Program-made: the position numbers and the translations under genes
Shown: one piece after another, positions 48,921-62,012 of the stretch
How positions within the stretch are numbered: the first letter of the stretch is position 1
How the letters are laid out: every line of letters begins with the position of its first letter
The notes under the pieces: model-generated
Seen by the model: only the letters and a program-made list of their open reading frames with translations
Databases searched by the model: none
What the model was told of the DNA's origin: nothing
Assembly (NCBI GenBank): GCA_032622095.1
Contig: CP136062.1
Span: 155,864,875 to 155,928,874 of the forward strand
Source of the DNA: Siphonodentalium dalli
Lineage: Eukaryota > Mollusca > Scaphopoda > Gadilida > Siphonodentaliidae
DNA length: 64,000 nucleotides
Direction: 5' to 3'

Positions 48921-50647
48921 TTGGGAGGTCTATTTTACTTTAAACAGTTAACCATATATACCGCGTTCATATATCTAATGGTGGTATCTTAATAACAGGG
49001 TCGTTTGATTCTATATTTTATGGAAATACTAATAATGCAACACGTTCGAAAGAGATTCATAGAATTGTGGGTTGTTGTTGCTGCTGAAAATGTTCATGGG
49101 GAGTGATAGACCATCAGTAATGATAACGATATGGTACAAGTCTGAGTTAAGAATAAGATTGGAATGGGCTTAGAGTAGTCATATCGGTTATCACAGGTAG
49201 AGTTTATAGTTTTGTTTAGAATGAGCTGTTAGTATTTTTGAATGACTCGGTGTACTCGCACCAACGGACTGAAGGCCGTTGGTACTTGCGCGAGTTATTG
49301 CTATATATCCATTGCTCTTGTTAGTCTGATAACATTGGATCATTCAACGTGGCAATTTACAAACTTAGTTGGCGAAATGCTTTGTCCTAGATATGTATAT
49401 ATGTACTTCTGCAACTTTGTACAGTGGGTTCGGGTGTTATATCAGGGGATCCACAAAGACACTTGTGAGTTGTCAAGTTGCAGGTATCATTTAATGACTG
49501 GAGAGGCGAATTCCTTTCGGATGTCGCTGATCATGAGGTAATGGTCGTTGTCCTCTATGTGTCCATATAATCAGTACGGGTGGTGGTCGGCGATGAAATG
49601 TGTGTATGTGTGATCATTTAAATCACTGCAGTTGAGTCTGGGGCGGGTGTGGTTAATATGTGTTTGCCTGGTATTAGCTTCATAATAATGTTGGTTAACT
49701 CCCTGGTCCCCATTTAGGAACTCTGTAAATTATGCCAGGGATGCATAACTTGTTTCGTTGTGGTCGATATTATTCCATAGGTCTATTGTTGACGGAATTG
49801 AAGGCAGCGGAGCCGAACGTCGAGGCTTGGGGGAATTGGCCTGTCGGGTCTAAACATTTGTTATTTGAAAGCTTGTTGGGGTATCAGAGGCTTGCCGGAC
49901 ATCATTTTGTTCCCACCCGGTTTCCTTGTCATCGGAGAAACTTTGAGCCTTCGCAGCAACGTTACTTTTGGTGTGAACTATCGATCTTTTCCAAGAGGGT
50001 GGTATTTTCAATTGATCTGGGTGGAATAGTTTGGTTAGGGATCTTCTTCCTGGATTATATGGTACGGTCGTTGGTTGGGGTATTCATGAGGTTATTCACT
50101 TTCTCATAAATTAAAATTTTTATGAAGTATCGGCTCGTTTGCCTACATTGGTGCTCGGCGTAATCAATCATGTATTGTTTGTCATTTTTGTTTGCTGATG
50201 TTTGGTATTCTTCTTAATAGTTTTGTGTGCATGGGTTTCACGTTGTTCATCTCTACTTTGAGGTGATTTGCGCACTCTGTAGTAGATTGCATAGCTGATT
50301 TAAAGAAAACCTTATGAATGCATAGATGTATTGACAGCCATAGTTTGTACGTTTCGGATGACATAGCATATTGTTTGTGTCGCCGCCGTCATCCCGGATT
50401 TGTGAACATCTGGCCACTTCCATAGCCGTCGATCGCACATGAGTAGTAGGTCCTCGGTCGATCGAGATTTGGGAGGCCGTCTGACCAAGTCAAGTGACGA
50501 AATGTCCTTTCTTTTTGTTGTAATTGAACTGTATATCATATTATTACTCATTTTACCTTGTGGGTCTGCAGTTGTATTCCGTTTTCCCGGATACTTAGTT
50601 TATATACTGTCTATTGCACGGAAGCGAGGAATATCGTCCAGAGAACT
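48921..50647. other. Unrecognised stretch of unit B
   Basis: Counterpart of 31216-32941. No recognisable gene. Confidence 0.4.
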
Positions 50648-52320
50648 ACGATGTTAGGTATCAGTAAAATTTGGCGGATGGTCAATCTTTCGTTTTTTTA
50701 GTTGCCAAATGAAAATAAAAGCAGATGATCGACAACTATCCCAGCAGACACCTCGGACTACCCATCGAATTATGGTCGGGCCAAAGACTGGTACATAGCC
50801 GGAGCGGTGACCCGTTAGTCATTGCTTATACCAGCCTCTTGGTACATCACCACAATGAGACAGGCGTTAGCAGTACACTGTTGAAACATTTATAAGTCAT
50901 GAAGACGAAATTAACGGCGCAACATACATGATAAACAGAACACACAACTAGATACCAGAAAAAAAAAATAACAGGTGGCAGAAATTTAATCTGAAACACT
51001 GTGAGTGTCGTGACTAGCCGATTGATTGAGCCGGATCAACTCAACCACCCGTATTGAAGAGATGTAGAACCAAAGAGGACCATGAGCTAAGCCATTACCA
51101 CAGGTCGATGTCTCACTTGACACGGCTGCCCTAGTATTCACAGAACTCCTGCACCACACATCAAGGGATGCACCCCTCGGCAAAAGTGGACCACTTTAGG
51201 GTAAATCTTTACGGGATTCTTAATAAGTGAACCTATTCTACCCGGGTCCATACGGGGATGATTTCTTTATTATGATCAATTGGCAGCAAGCAATACAAAA
51301 ATAGTGGTATATGTGGAGACAAATAAGTGTTGATAGAGATCACATGGTGAATATCCATGCACTCCCAATGGCGATTCCTCAATAAATCACCCGAATAGCC
51401 TAAAGTGAAATGGGTTTTGTATCAGATGCTGAAATGCGTCTACGATTATGTTAACTTGTCGGATTGCAATAGCTGTTCAACATAATTATAACAAGGCAAT
51501 TTTGAAAGTCACATGTGAAACTAAAGACAAACTATGCATAGATGTCTGAAATATCAGAGCTCATGGAACTATGTATGATATGACACTGATATGGACAGGA
51601 ATGTCACCCCAATAGCCTCGGGTGGTATTCCGTTCTCGATCGGGCGATACACATCCGCGTTGCACTCAAGCACTAGCGACAACTGTATACTGTACTTACA
51701 TATTTGCCCAAACACGTCTCGTCTTGCTCTCGTTTCCATCGATCACACCTACGCGACTATATATATAAAGAACCATATTCGACATTGGTATGCGACTTAT
51801 GCAAGATGGCATATTAACGATGTATCCATCGGCGGCATGAATGTGGCAATAATTATTCCTCCAATACCCATCTTACAATTGGGTATACATAAGGACTTGA
51901 TAAAGCATACTGAGGTGTGAGATGATAACATAAGAGAGGATAGCACAAGTCTGAGTATTTTAAGTCCTCTCCTCGAAGTTTTTCAGTCTTCTAGAACCAA
52001 GAGCGTTTGGTGGGAAGATTCCATTGCACGATATTTGAAAGTAGAAATAATTCATCACATTGCTCTTTTAAATTTTACAATTATTTTGTCCTTTAACGTA
52101 CATATATAATGAACTAACTTGTGTCCCTTCTCTGGTATGCAGTCAGCAACAACCTGCTAAACCGAGGGGTGACATGTGACATTGGCATCCGGTGTATGTT
52201 GTACAGCTGAAATGCGGGCATATAACTATACTTCAGTAATGCAGAATATTAACTCACCAGTACAAGGTTACAGTCCGTTACACCCTATTTCCCAGAACAA
52301 AGTACCAGTGGTGTACGCTT
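50648..52320 (-). repeat. Repeat R1, copy spanning the right end of unit B
   Basis: Matches 2290-3990 and 58480-60010 at several percent divergence. The unit B boundary (50903) lies inside it. The minus strand keeps an open frame starting METRARRDVFGQICKYS near 51740 that is shared with the other complete copies. The match ends near 52320; the reverse-transcriptase fragment that follows R1 in the flank copies is absent here. Confidence 0.8.
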
Positions 52321-52632
52321 GAGGATGTTCTTGGGACGGAGACTCGTGATACGAGAATACCGATTTCTGGTTTCGCAGTAACGACACAGGTTATTTCTTT
52401 GATTGTTCATCATTCGCACGTTAGGTTGATTTTACAACTATTTATTTATATTATTCTCACATTGTTTGATATCACACTGCCGTTATGGTACATTCATACG
52501 CTTGCAATATTGCACTGAAAACTGCAGAAATTCCAGCTGTAAAATAGTCAAAACGGATTTTTGTGACAGTTGTCAACCAATAAGCTTTAACAATGATCAT
52601 GTAGAACTGCGATTTTTTGCATGATTGCTGAT

Positions 52633-52920
52633 TGATTGGTTTGGGTTTAAGGTCACTTTCAGCAGCCAAGACCATAATACGACATTGCCAGTTTTAGTGG
52701 TGGATGAAATCCGCACATTTACGGCTAATCTAAACTCTCGTCGGCCATGTGCGGCAAACCACTGGCCATCGGCGAGTGATTGGCAACTCCACCAGATAAC
52801 GATTTCAAGTTAGAATGTCCATGATGGAACTATCTGGATTTGAACCCTCATCGCCAGCGCTGGAGGGCGAGTCGGCTTCGAGTTGTACCCCTATCCGACT
52901 GAGCCATCGATACACCCGCG
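52633..52920 (-). mobile_element. tRNA-derived SINE (288 bp) with 11-bp target duplication
   Basis: On the minus strand the element starts at 52920 with GGGTGTATCGA, followed by a polymerase III A box TGGCTCAGTCGG (within 52888-52906) and B box GGGTTCAAATCC (52836-52847). It then has a body of about 200 bp without tRNA similarity. Exact direct repeats TGATTGCTGAT flank it at 52622-52632 and 52921-52931. The acceptor ends do not pair, so it is not a functional tRNA. No poly-A tail; the 3' end reads CCCAAACCAATCA. Confidence 0.88.
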
Positions 52921-52931
52921 TGATTGCTGAT

Positions 52932-54225
52932 ATCGCTGAGCTATTTACAATTATATTAAGAACACAGTGCGTGTTGGTATTCTTATGCCTGTCAAAATAA
53001 TGTCACTTGATATGTTGGAATGTGAGATCGACACGGCCAGCGCCATCGATGGGATGCTGCTGATATATATATACGAGTACCATAAATGTTACATAGAGAT
53101 GAGATGGTGCGCCCGCACTTGGCTCAACGAAGAAATGCGGCGACTTTCTGACCTTCGATAAATCGCAGTGTAAGTCACCCTTGTAACATACATACACTAT
53201 TTAATCTGAATCTGTATTATCAAACTTTCCAACTATTGGACATTCCCATCGTAACACAACCAATGGTTGAGAAGTCTCAACTGATTGCTGCATTTCAGTC
53301 AAAAATTCGGTCCTTCAGTCTAAACACACAATAATACTCTTTGTTATATCAAATTATCAGCACAAAATTCAAAATAGTTTCGTCGGAAATTTCCAATTAA
53401 TGTTGTGTCAGGCATTAAATGTCAAACTGTTGTACTCTTGGAAATCCACCCTGACACATGTCCCTGGTGGTAAGTATTGCATTGATTGAAATATAGGTTT
53501 ATCAAAATACTTGAGTATGTTCATATATAGTAACTAATTGGGCTATCCGGCGTTGTCCATGCGAGTTAGAATGTATTTTTGATATGCTTTATTTGAGTAC
53601 TAAATTTACATAAGCATAGCCTACACACAATAATTTACTGCATAGGTGTATATATGTATACATGATTGATGTATCAATGTCAAAGAATAACCATTGCCAC
53701 TGCTGTCAAGACCCCCACCATGACAAAAGCAATTTTCAACACAACTTTATTACATCAATGCAGTGTTTAAGATAATCGCTAGACTATGTTCGCCCGGGTT
53801 CTAACCCAAACATATTCGAAAATATGCACCTCTCAATGTGCCATTCCGATCGGTACATTGCCATTTCGATAATAAATGAGAAACTGTCCAAGCTCATTGA
53901 ATTAAGCACATTTGAAACAACGAATACCCATACTGAGTTATTGCCTCCATAAATCTTACGTTTGGTGAAGTTGGCGACAATGTTAGTGTCCATTCTGCCA
54001 GCCCCCGTCACCCTAGCTCCCAATTTTCTGATTTGAGAAGTACCACTATTATGCCACGTCATGAGAGTGCTCGCGTATAACGGAGAAGCGTATACATGCA
54101 TAATTAAGTACGACAATCGCCGATACCAAAATGTTCTATCAACGCCCCTCCCCGATACACAATTCGTATCAAGGACAACCACTAATTCATCATTTGGGAA
54201 TAAATTATTTGATAAAATACTAATT
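52932..54225. other. Single-copy spacer, no gene seen
   Basis: No domain recognised; the minus-strand frame 53784-54182 (132 codons) has no recognisable motif, no neighbouring splice-supported exon and no second copy for comparison. Confidence 0.4.
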
Positions 54226-54281
54226 TAAAAAAAAAAAAAAATACTAAAACAAAATACAGAACAAAAAAAAAAGAATAATAA
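54226..54281 (+). repeat. A-rich low-complexity tract
   Basis: Two runs of A, separated by an A-rich segment, at the left of the minisatellite region. Could be a remnant of a retrotransposon tail. Confidence 0.6.
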
Positions 54282-54529
54282 TATGCATAAGAAAGAGGAT
54301 AACAGCAAAATCACTCAACATTATATTAAGACAAAACAAAACAATTGTGGTGCAAAATAAGGAAATGTCCGATAAAAATGACTGGACAATTTCTTAAATG
54401 AGACCATTAAATTGGGTGGATAATAATTGAATTAACTTACTGGAAATTCCCAACTTATCCCAAGTCCGCTAAGTTAGATATATTGTAGGCCCATGTACCT
54501 ATCATCGCCACTCTCCAATGGATTAAAAT

Positions 54530-54790
54530 TTTCCAACTAGTACTTCGTTCCGTCCAGCTGATGGAAACTCCCAAATTGACACCCCTATAATAAAGGTTCG
54601 AATGGTTTCCAAATGATGACCATTCTGTCCAGATGTTGGAAACCTCAACAAATACCCCAATAATAAAGGTTCGAATGGTTTCCAGCTGATGACCATTCTG
54701 TCCAGATGTTGAAAACTCCCCAACTGACACCCCTATAATAAAGGTTCGAAAGGTTTTCAGCTGATGACAATTCAATCCAAACAGTTGACC
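54530..54790 (+). repeat. Minisatellite, 73-75-bp unit, about 3.3 copies
   Basis: The block TAAAGGTTCGAA recurs at 54591, 54664 and 54739, with GTTTCCA, TGATGACCATTCTG and CAGATGTTG in each unit. Units vary by substitutions and 1-2-bp indels. The frames open through it on the minus strand are repeat artefacts. Confidence 0.85.
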
Positions 54791-55404
54791 GAAATTGGGA
54801 TATCATTCCAATTTTGGTCCAAAAATAGAAGAATTAAAACAATTTCAACCATTTTTAGTTTAAAATATTTATTTGTCTAATTTATATAACCCATGACATA
54901 TAACACATATATTGTGGAATTGGAGGACAGGTGCTAAATCACTTATGGGTACCCATCTCCCATATCACTGATAAATAAATAATTAGTAATAGCAAACCAA
55001 CTTGACTACAAAACAAGTTGAACATATCACCGGTCACCCCCACCATTTTTGTCATGTTCCTCCAACTAACTTACCAGACATGGATGACATTTCCAACTGC
55101 TAAACGTTTTACCAAGGTTGCAGGTGAGACACCAAATACAAGTTTGTGAAACCCGAGTTCCAACTTTAAAACAACCCGTTTGTTTTAAACTTGATATCCA
55201 GTCTAAATATAACGGTGAATGCTCAGCAATTGACATGGATTTCACAATTTCATTCGTCACCGAACGGATATCAATAGTCTCAGAACAGGTGAGTGGCCAC
55301 ATGTGAGACTCATACATGGGGTGACTATATGGTTTTTGTTGTGGTGGAGGATTTCATCTTCTAATTCCAATCTGCATCCCACCAAATTCCCAAATATAGA
55401 GAAA

Positions 55405-57040
55405 ACGGACGACACGACGCTCGTACTTGTTGGTTCTGAAAATAGTCTACGTGAATCGTACTTAACACTGGACGAATTTGCTCGGATATCGGGTCTGCGC
55501 ATAAATCCTGAAAAATATCAAGCAGGCATGGATAGGGATAGGGTCACAAAATAAAATACGACAAGCTATTACGGAACTAAACCTGTCTACTGTAAGCATT
55601 TAAAAAAATTTAGGGATACATTTCGACACTAATTTAATAATCATGAATATAAAATACAATGATAGACTCGAAGATATAGAAAAGATCACAAACATTTGGA
55701 AACGCAGACTCCTGACCCCTTTAGGTAGAATAACAGTTGTCAAATCCCTCATCTTACCAAAATCGACCCACTTATTTATAACTCTTCCACGTCCAGATAC
55801 AGCTTTTTTGAAAGCCCTAAATACCTGTTTATACAATTTCATTTCGAATTCCAAACGTGATAGAATAAAAAGCAAACAACTATGTGCCGACCATATGCGC
55901 GGAGGTTTGAAGATGATTAATGTTGAAAACTTTGAGAGCGCCATGAAAATTAACTGGATACGACGCTTGATTTGCAAACAATCGAAATGGGCTTCATTGT
56001 GCAATACCACCCCTTTCTTAAACGACCCACTATCTCTCACTTACCATGCAAATTATATTGTAAAGCAAACAAACAAGTTCGCAAATCCATTCTAGAGAGA
56101 TGATTTCGGCGCATGGTGTAAACTTATGCGATCAAATAATTCAAATAATAATATTATGGCCTCAAATATCTGGAATAATCCGAATATAAAAATCGGAGGT
56201 TCGTCGATCAACTTTAAATCTTGGAGAGATGCGGGGATATATTTTATAAATGATCTATTCCAACCAGATAGTAAATGCCATACCCCATATACATTATATT
56301 CAATTTTCAACATCGTGTCGATTTCATAACAATCAGCAACACAATACGTCGTATACTGTCATTGGCAAGTTCTCTTAATCAACCCTTAATTCGTGTACCT
56401 GCACATGCCCACACAATAATCTTCCTCCGATACTCCGTGACTTAAAAGGCGGACAATTATTTTACACAATTCTAGCAAGTGGGAACACTATGCCGAATGC
56501 ATGCCAAAAATGGGAATCCGAAATAGGCGAATAGATAGAAAATTGGGAAGATTATTTGAGCATTCCCTTTAAAATCGGTACGAAATTACAGTGGCTACAA
56601 TTCAGAATCAATACACGAATTATTAGTACCAATACATTTCTGAAGGTGGCTAACATTCGAGTCGATGGTTTTTGTAATCGCTGTCAAAACATACAAGAAA
56701 CAAATACTAATATTTGCTGGGATTGTCCCCATGTCCAAACTTTTATAAACGAAATTTTAACATGGACAAGAAACAACCAATTCCCCGTTGATCTACAAAA
56801 AATAATATCATTTTCGGTATAGTTCATGAACACAGAAATTAAAAAAGTTATATTTTCCTGCTGGTTTTGAAACAATATATGTATAGAACAAAATTCACGC
56901 CCGTGCAGTTGTCTCGCTTGTTCCTTTGTGATGTCAAATTTAGATATGAATGCGAGAGATACAGCGCAAAATGTAATATGAATCGTGACTTCGATAACCA
57001 GTGGCTGACACTTCGATATGCCTTAAAAATTCCGTGAAAT
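55405..57040 (+). pseudogene. 5'-truncated L1/Tx1-like LINE ORF2 fragment
   Basis: Starts at the reverse-transcriptase catalytic box (DDTTLVLVGSENSL), followed by LDEFARISGLRINPEK, then after frameshifts IWKRRLLTPLGRITVVKSL (thumb region), HMRGGLKMINVENF, WLQFRINTRI and the zinc-knuckle-like FCNRCQNIQE with WDCPHV. It ends with FLCDVKFRYECERY near 57000. This order is that of L1/Tx1-clade ORF2 C-terminal halves. The endonuclease and the first RT motifs are missing and the frames are broken, so it cannot move. Flanking target duplications were not found. Confidence 0.87.
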
Positions 57041-57919
57041 TGTGGATATTGCTCAATAAACTAGAAACAAAACTGAACTAATGTGGGTATCTAAACGAAG
57101 CAACTGTGTTTAGACAAAGCCATGGATTATACCAAAATTAAACAAAATACATACAAATAAAAACACAGAAACCAGAGCGAGAGTGCAAACCATTGTGCAA
57201 ACACAGATAACACATAATATCAAAATAGACAACAATACTGCTTTGAGAACAGCCAAGATATAAAACCTGTATAAAATTAGACAGCAAAATTTAATTTAAT
57301 TTAACAAGGCTCCGCATATAACATTTGAAGTAGCTGGCAAATAAACCTCATGAATGATTGATAATATATTTATAATCTGTTGAATATGGGGTCAATTCAA
57401 CAAGTTGATAATTGGGTAGTTGACTTAGTAGTTGATCCCTCGCCCAACAGCCAGCCTCCCTCCACATAGCATACATGGTATCCACTTCCCTCCATGTTAA
57501 CATGTTCTCTCGAAGCATAGCATCGAACATTAAAAACTCAAAGATCAAACGCTGTTTCCGAGAGTCAAAGATTTGACAGATTTTGGAGATTTTTGTTTTT
57601 GAACAATATGATCAACTTGCATAGATTGTTTCGGATGATCTGTCTCGACAGAGGAGACGTAATCCATTACTTGCGCTACTGGTTCTGGAACAGGAATAGT
57701 ATCACTATTCCTGCACGTGCGTTGCTAGTGATACACTGACGAGTTTAGTTTGACTCTGTGTTTGAGTGCTGTCGCCAGCACACGTTTTGTAGACCCTATT
57801 GTTGAGTACGTAATCTGTGGCCGAGGACAAACTATTTTCTTAGCATCTATATATGACATATTCGTCTCAGCAATATATCACTGAATCTTGAATTCATATT
57901 CAAATTGGGACATGGACGA
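57041..57919. other. Spacer between LINE fragment and flank copy 2
   Basis: Possibly the LINE 3' untranslated part at its start (A-rich to about 57290). No gene recognised; the minus frame 57348-57548 has no known motif. Confidence 0.4.
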
Positions 57920-57944
57920 TCCATTGAAGCATGTTAACCTTGAG

Positions 57945-58260
57945 AGTTTGAACATTTCTTAATACTCGTACAATCCTTATGACCAGGAATGGAAAAGTGT
58001 GCGCACCTGGTTTCTTCACTTTTACAATGTTAATGGTCATAGCCTTGACGGTTAAAACATTGAAATGGGTTTGGAACATATTTGCTTATATCCGTCTTCA
58101 TATACCGAACCTTCAATGTCGGTGGATGGTCGCAACGACTGAAGGTCAAAAGATAAATATTCAACGGAACGATTTGACCATCAGCTGTCTTAGTAAATCT
58201 ACGGACTTCTGGAACACCCTGTGGTGTTCTCAGCCAATATCTCTGATTCAAAGGAATCAG
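57945..58260 (-). pseudogene. Zinc-knuckle ORF1 fragment, copy 2
   Basis: Same frame as 1730-2060: RYWLRTPQGVPEVRRF, TKTADGQIVPL, YLLTFSRCDHPPTLKVR. The first knuckle has lost a cysteine (QCFNRQGYDH) and a base change near 58029 breaks the frame after it. This copy is the empty site for the element at 26-1728. Confidence 0.78.
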
Positions 58261-60059
58261 ATATATCGCGAATTCTCAACACAGCTCTACTACTGTTCAA
58301 TGACTTGAGAGGTGTGATCAATATTGGTGTTTGTGCAATAGATGTTAATTGCATAAGAGCGTTTGCTTGAATTTGTCTTGAACATTCGATCAGAAGAGAT
58401 CCATTTAGTGGCCAGTCCTGATCGGTATGACAAATTTTAATTGTTCGGCTATGCTTTGTAGCGTTTTATCAATCACATACTTCACACATCAGCCTCTCGG
58501 TACCTCGCCATAATGAGACAGGCGTTTACAGTATAGTATTGAAACATTTAAGCCACGAAGACGAAATTTATGGCAAAACACACACGAAAAACAACACACA
58601 ACTAGACACCAGAAACAAAATACAGCAGACGGCAGAAATGTAATCTGAAAAACTGTGAGCGACGTGGCTGATTGATTGGACAGGGTCAACTCAACCACCC
58701 GTCTTGAAGAGATGTAGGACCAAAAAGGACCATGAGCTAAGCCGTTACCACAGGTCGATGTCTCACTTGAGACGGCTGCCCTAGTATCCCCAGAACTCCT
58801 GCTCCACATATCAAGGGATGCACCCCTCGGCAAAAGTGGGCCACTTTAGGGGATTCTAACCCCTGGCAGTGGGACAGTAAACCTATTCTACCCGGGCCCA
58901 CACGGGGAAAGATTTCTTTATTATGATCAATTGGCAGCAAGCATTAGAAAAACAGTGGTATATATGGAGACAAGTAAGTGTTGATCGAGTTCGCATGGTG
59001 AATATCGATGCACTCCCAATGGCGATTCCTCAATAAATCACCCGAATAGGTTAAAGTGAAATGGGTTTTGTATCAGATGCTGAAATGCGTCTACGATTAG
59101 GTTAACGTGTCGGATTTCGATAGCTGTTCAACTTAATTATAACAAGGCAAGTTTGAAAGTCACATGTGATATTAAAGACACGTCATGGATAGGTGTCTGA
59201 AATATCAGAGCTCATGGAAATATGTATGATATGTCACTGATATGGACAGTAATGTCACCCCAAGAGCCTCGGGTTGCATTCCGTTCTCGATCGGGCGATA
59301 CATATCCGCGTTGCTCTCAAGCACCGGCGATAACTGCATACTGTACTTGCATATTTGCCCAAACACGTCTGGTGTTGCCATCGCTTCCATCGATCACACC
59401 TACGCGACTATAGATATAAAGATCCTTATTTGACATTGCTATGTGGATTATGCATGGCGGCATGTTAATCGGCGTCATTACTGTGGCATCGCTGTAAACA
59501 ATAATTATTCCTCCAATACCCATCTTATAACCAAGAGTACACAAGAAATTGACAAAGCATAGTGAATTGTTTGATGATAACATAAGAGAGGATCGCATAT
59601 CAGGTCTAAGGTTTTGAGTCCTGTCTTAAGTGTTCAGTCTTTTGGAACCAAGAGCGTATTGGTGAGAAGATTTAATTGCACGATATTTGAAAGTAGAAAT
59701 AATTCATCAAATTGCTCTCTTAAGTTTCACAATTAGTGTTTTCCTTTAAATTATATATATATAATGTTCGAACTTGTGTCCCTGGTATGCAGTCAGCAAC
59801 AAAACATGCTAAACAGATGGGTGAGGTACATGTGGTATTGGAATCCGGTGTATGATTTACAGCTGAAATGCGGGCATATAACTATATGTCAGTACATGTA
59901 TATTAATAACCTCTATATATTGTCGGCTTAGACAACGCGTTCGTATTATGTATGTTAGCTGAAATGCAGAATATTAACTTATCAGTACAAGGTTCCACCC
60001 CGTTTTTCACAACAAAGTACCAAATTGTGTACACATGTGGATTGTCTTGTGACGGTCTT

Positions 60060-60848
60060 GTATATAATCCACACCAAACTGCTCAGTGCGATAATCATGG
60101 GACAAAGTATCTCTGTGCACATGTTTGCTGATGAAAATTAGCTGTACATTTCTGGTGACAACCCCTATTGCTTTACAACTATAATGGCACAGTGCAATTA
60201 TTTTGTGAAATCGTGGATGGTGGCCAATAAACTGAAACTAATTAGTGACAAAACTGAAGAAATGTGAGTGTCTAATCTGGCATACGTAAAGACAGTTAGC
60301 ATATATGTTATGACTTTTGATGACACTCAAGTTCACACTCCTACAAGCCACATATGCAAGGCAATATACACTGAACTTCGGCGACACTGGAAAATGAGAA
60401 AATACATTCAAAACGACTCAATTTTTTAAAAACGTTAGTCATCTCTAAGTATCAGTCGACCTGACTACTACAATTCTATTTTAATTGGTGTACTATATAA
60501 TCAGGTATCTCAGCGTCTGCAGAAAACTGTTGCAATGATAGTTCTATGTCGTAGAAGATCTGACGACAGATGCAATCTGCAAGAATTACATTGGCTACCT
60601 GTAGCAGACATAATTCTGTATATACGACGGGGAACTATCCTAGCATATATTCAATGGTATGAAACACGCGATCCGTGGAATATATCACTTCATTCTTACA
60701 CTGCCCTTCAAGTTTGTGGACATTCAATGTTAGCCATCCTTGCGTACTTGCCTTGAGGGCTTATTGAAATGCTACTCTAGTGAGTAGTTTAAGAATACCA
60801 ATGCTGATAAATAACTTTAGGAATAGCCATTAAATAAATAAATAAATA
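60060..60848 (+). pseudogene. LINE reverse-transcriptase 3' fragment, copy 2
   Basis: Reads FADEN, stop, LYISGDNP, then FVKSWMVANKLKLISDKTEEM (better preserved than copy 1), and RRRSDDRCNLQELHWLPVADI (60535-60756), ending in TAAA units at 60831-60848. Confidence 0.8.
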
Positions 60849-61611
60849 TTACACAAACATTTCTTGTAAAAAGTTGGCAAGTCTGATTTCAAAAGGTGAT
60901 CCACACCAAGTGACCAGACATCTTACTAGCATAGCTGCGCTGAATGTGGGATCCCACATTTCATCAAAACCAAGAGACAGTGAAAATTATAATGCATTCT
61001 GGAGGACTATTGCCTACATGTCTCTGATTGGTGTAGAAACCTACCAAATTATAAAAAAAATACGTCTCTTGTGAGAGAGTTTCGACAGCCCGTGCACCAT
61101 GCACGCCCGCATCGCCGAAGTGAATTAAGTCACATTAACGTAGTAGATAATTATACAAATTATCGCGGTATATTTGCTAAAACATATGGTATATAATACC
61201 AATCTCATAATGGAAAGTATCATTTGTTACGTCTTGATTATCTAACCGAGGAACGGCAAGAGTTGATGCTTGAAATTAACACATGCTTCCAATAATAATT
61301 CATACTGGAATCGCAAAGGGAAATTACTGTTTATAGTTAAATAGCCCTAAATAAAACAAGCAAATAAGATACAACTCGACATTCCGATTTGTTAGCACCA
61401 AATTGGGCACCACTATTTAGCAAATTCCCGCCACATTTATAGTTATATCCTTGATATAAGTACTTTAATGGTGTGGTTTATAGATACATGAGTGACGGAT
61501 AGACGCCGTTGGTGTCATGGCGGGAGGGGGGGGGGCACATAATGAAAACAACTATATTGTAGAATTCCACTAAACTTGTATGATATATTTATAATGTATA
61601 ATGTATTCAAA

Positions 61612-62012
61612 CGTTTCAGGCGCGGGTCCAGTGGAATACATTATTTTTCTTTCTTTCGCTTTCCTTCAAGTTTATGGACATTCAATGTGAGTCATCCGAA
61701 CTTGCCTTGAGGGCTGATTGAAATGCTACGCGGATGAGTCTTTATTCGTCTCCATGGTATACTATGAACTTCTGTCGTACATCTCCATCAACCTTGTATA
61801 AAATGTTCCCAACGCCATGCTATAGGGATTTTAATGGTTTAGTTTAACCATACATCAGTCGATGTCATGGTTGGGGATCACGGAAGGAACATGATACAAA
61901 CTTCTTTGTCATCGATTGCCACCAGACGAATACATAGTGGAATTTAGATTGTACATGGCATTTAGGGTATGATTTAAAGTTGGCAAAGTGCACCGTCGAA
62001 GTGAATGATGGA
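61612..62012 (+). repeat. LINE 3'-end fragment, copy in flank 2
   Basis: Counterpart of 5545-5960, with a short deletion after GAGTCATCC and a 12-bp insertion near 61900. Confidence 0.7.

Larger units (their letters stand above)
33198..50903 (+). repeat. Tandem duplication unit B (17,706 bp)
   Basis: Second copy of 15695-33197. The offset between units grows from 17503 at the start to about 17528 after the minisatellite (27-bp insertion near 39369-39396), then 17703 after the 175-bp duplication at 40666-41015, and 17706 at the end. All other features of unit A are present in the same order. Confidence 0.95.

Noticed and set aside
52836-52920. tRNA gene on the minus strand
   Set aside because: A and B boxes are present but the acceptor stem does not pair; length and target duplication identify a SINE.
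53784-54182. 132-codon minus-strand frame
   Set aside because: No motif, no splice-supported partner exons, single copy; length alone is weak in 64 kb.
54455-54775. 106-codon minus frame with repeated HQLETIRTFIIGV segments
   Set aside because: Translation of the 73-75-bp minisatellite.
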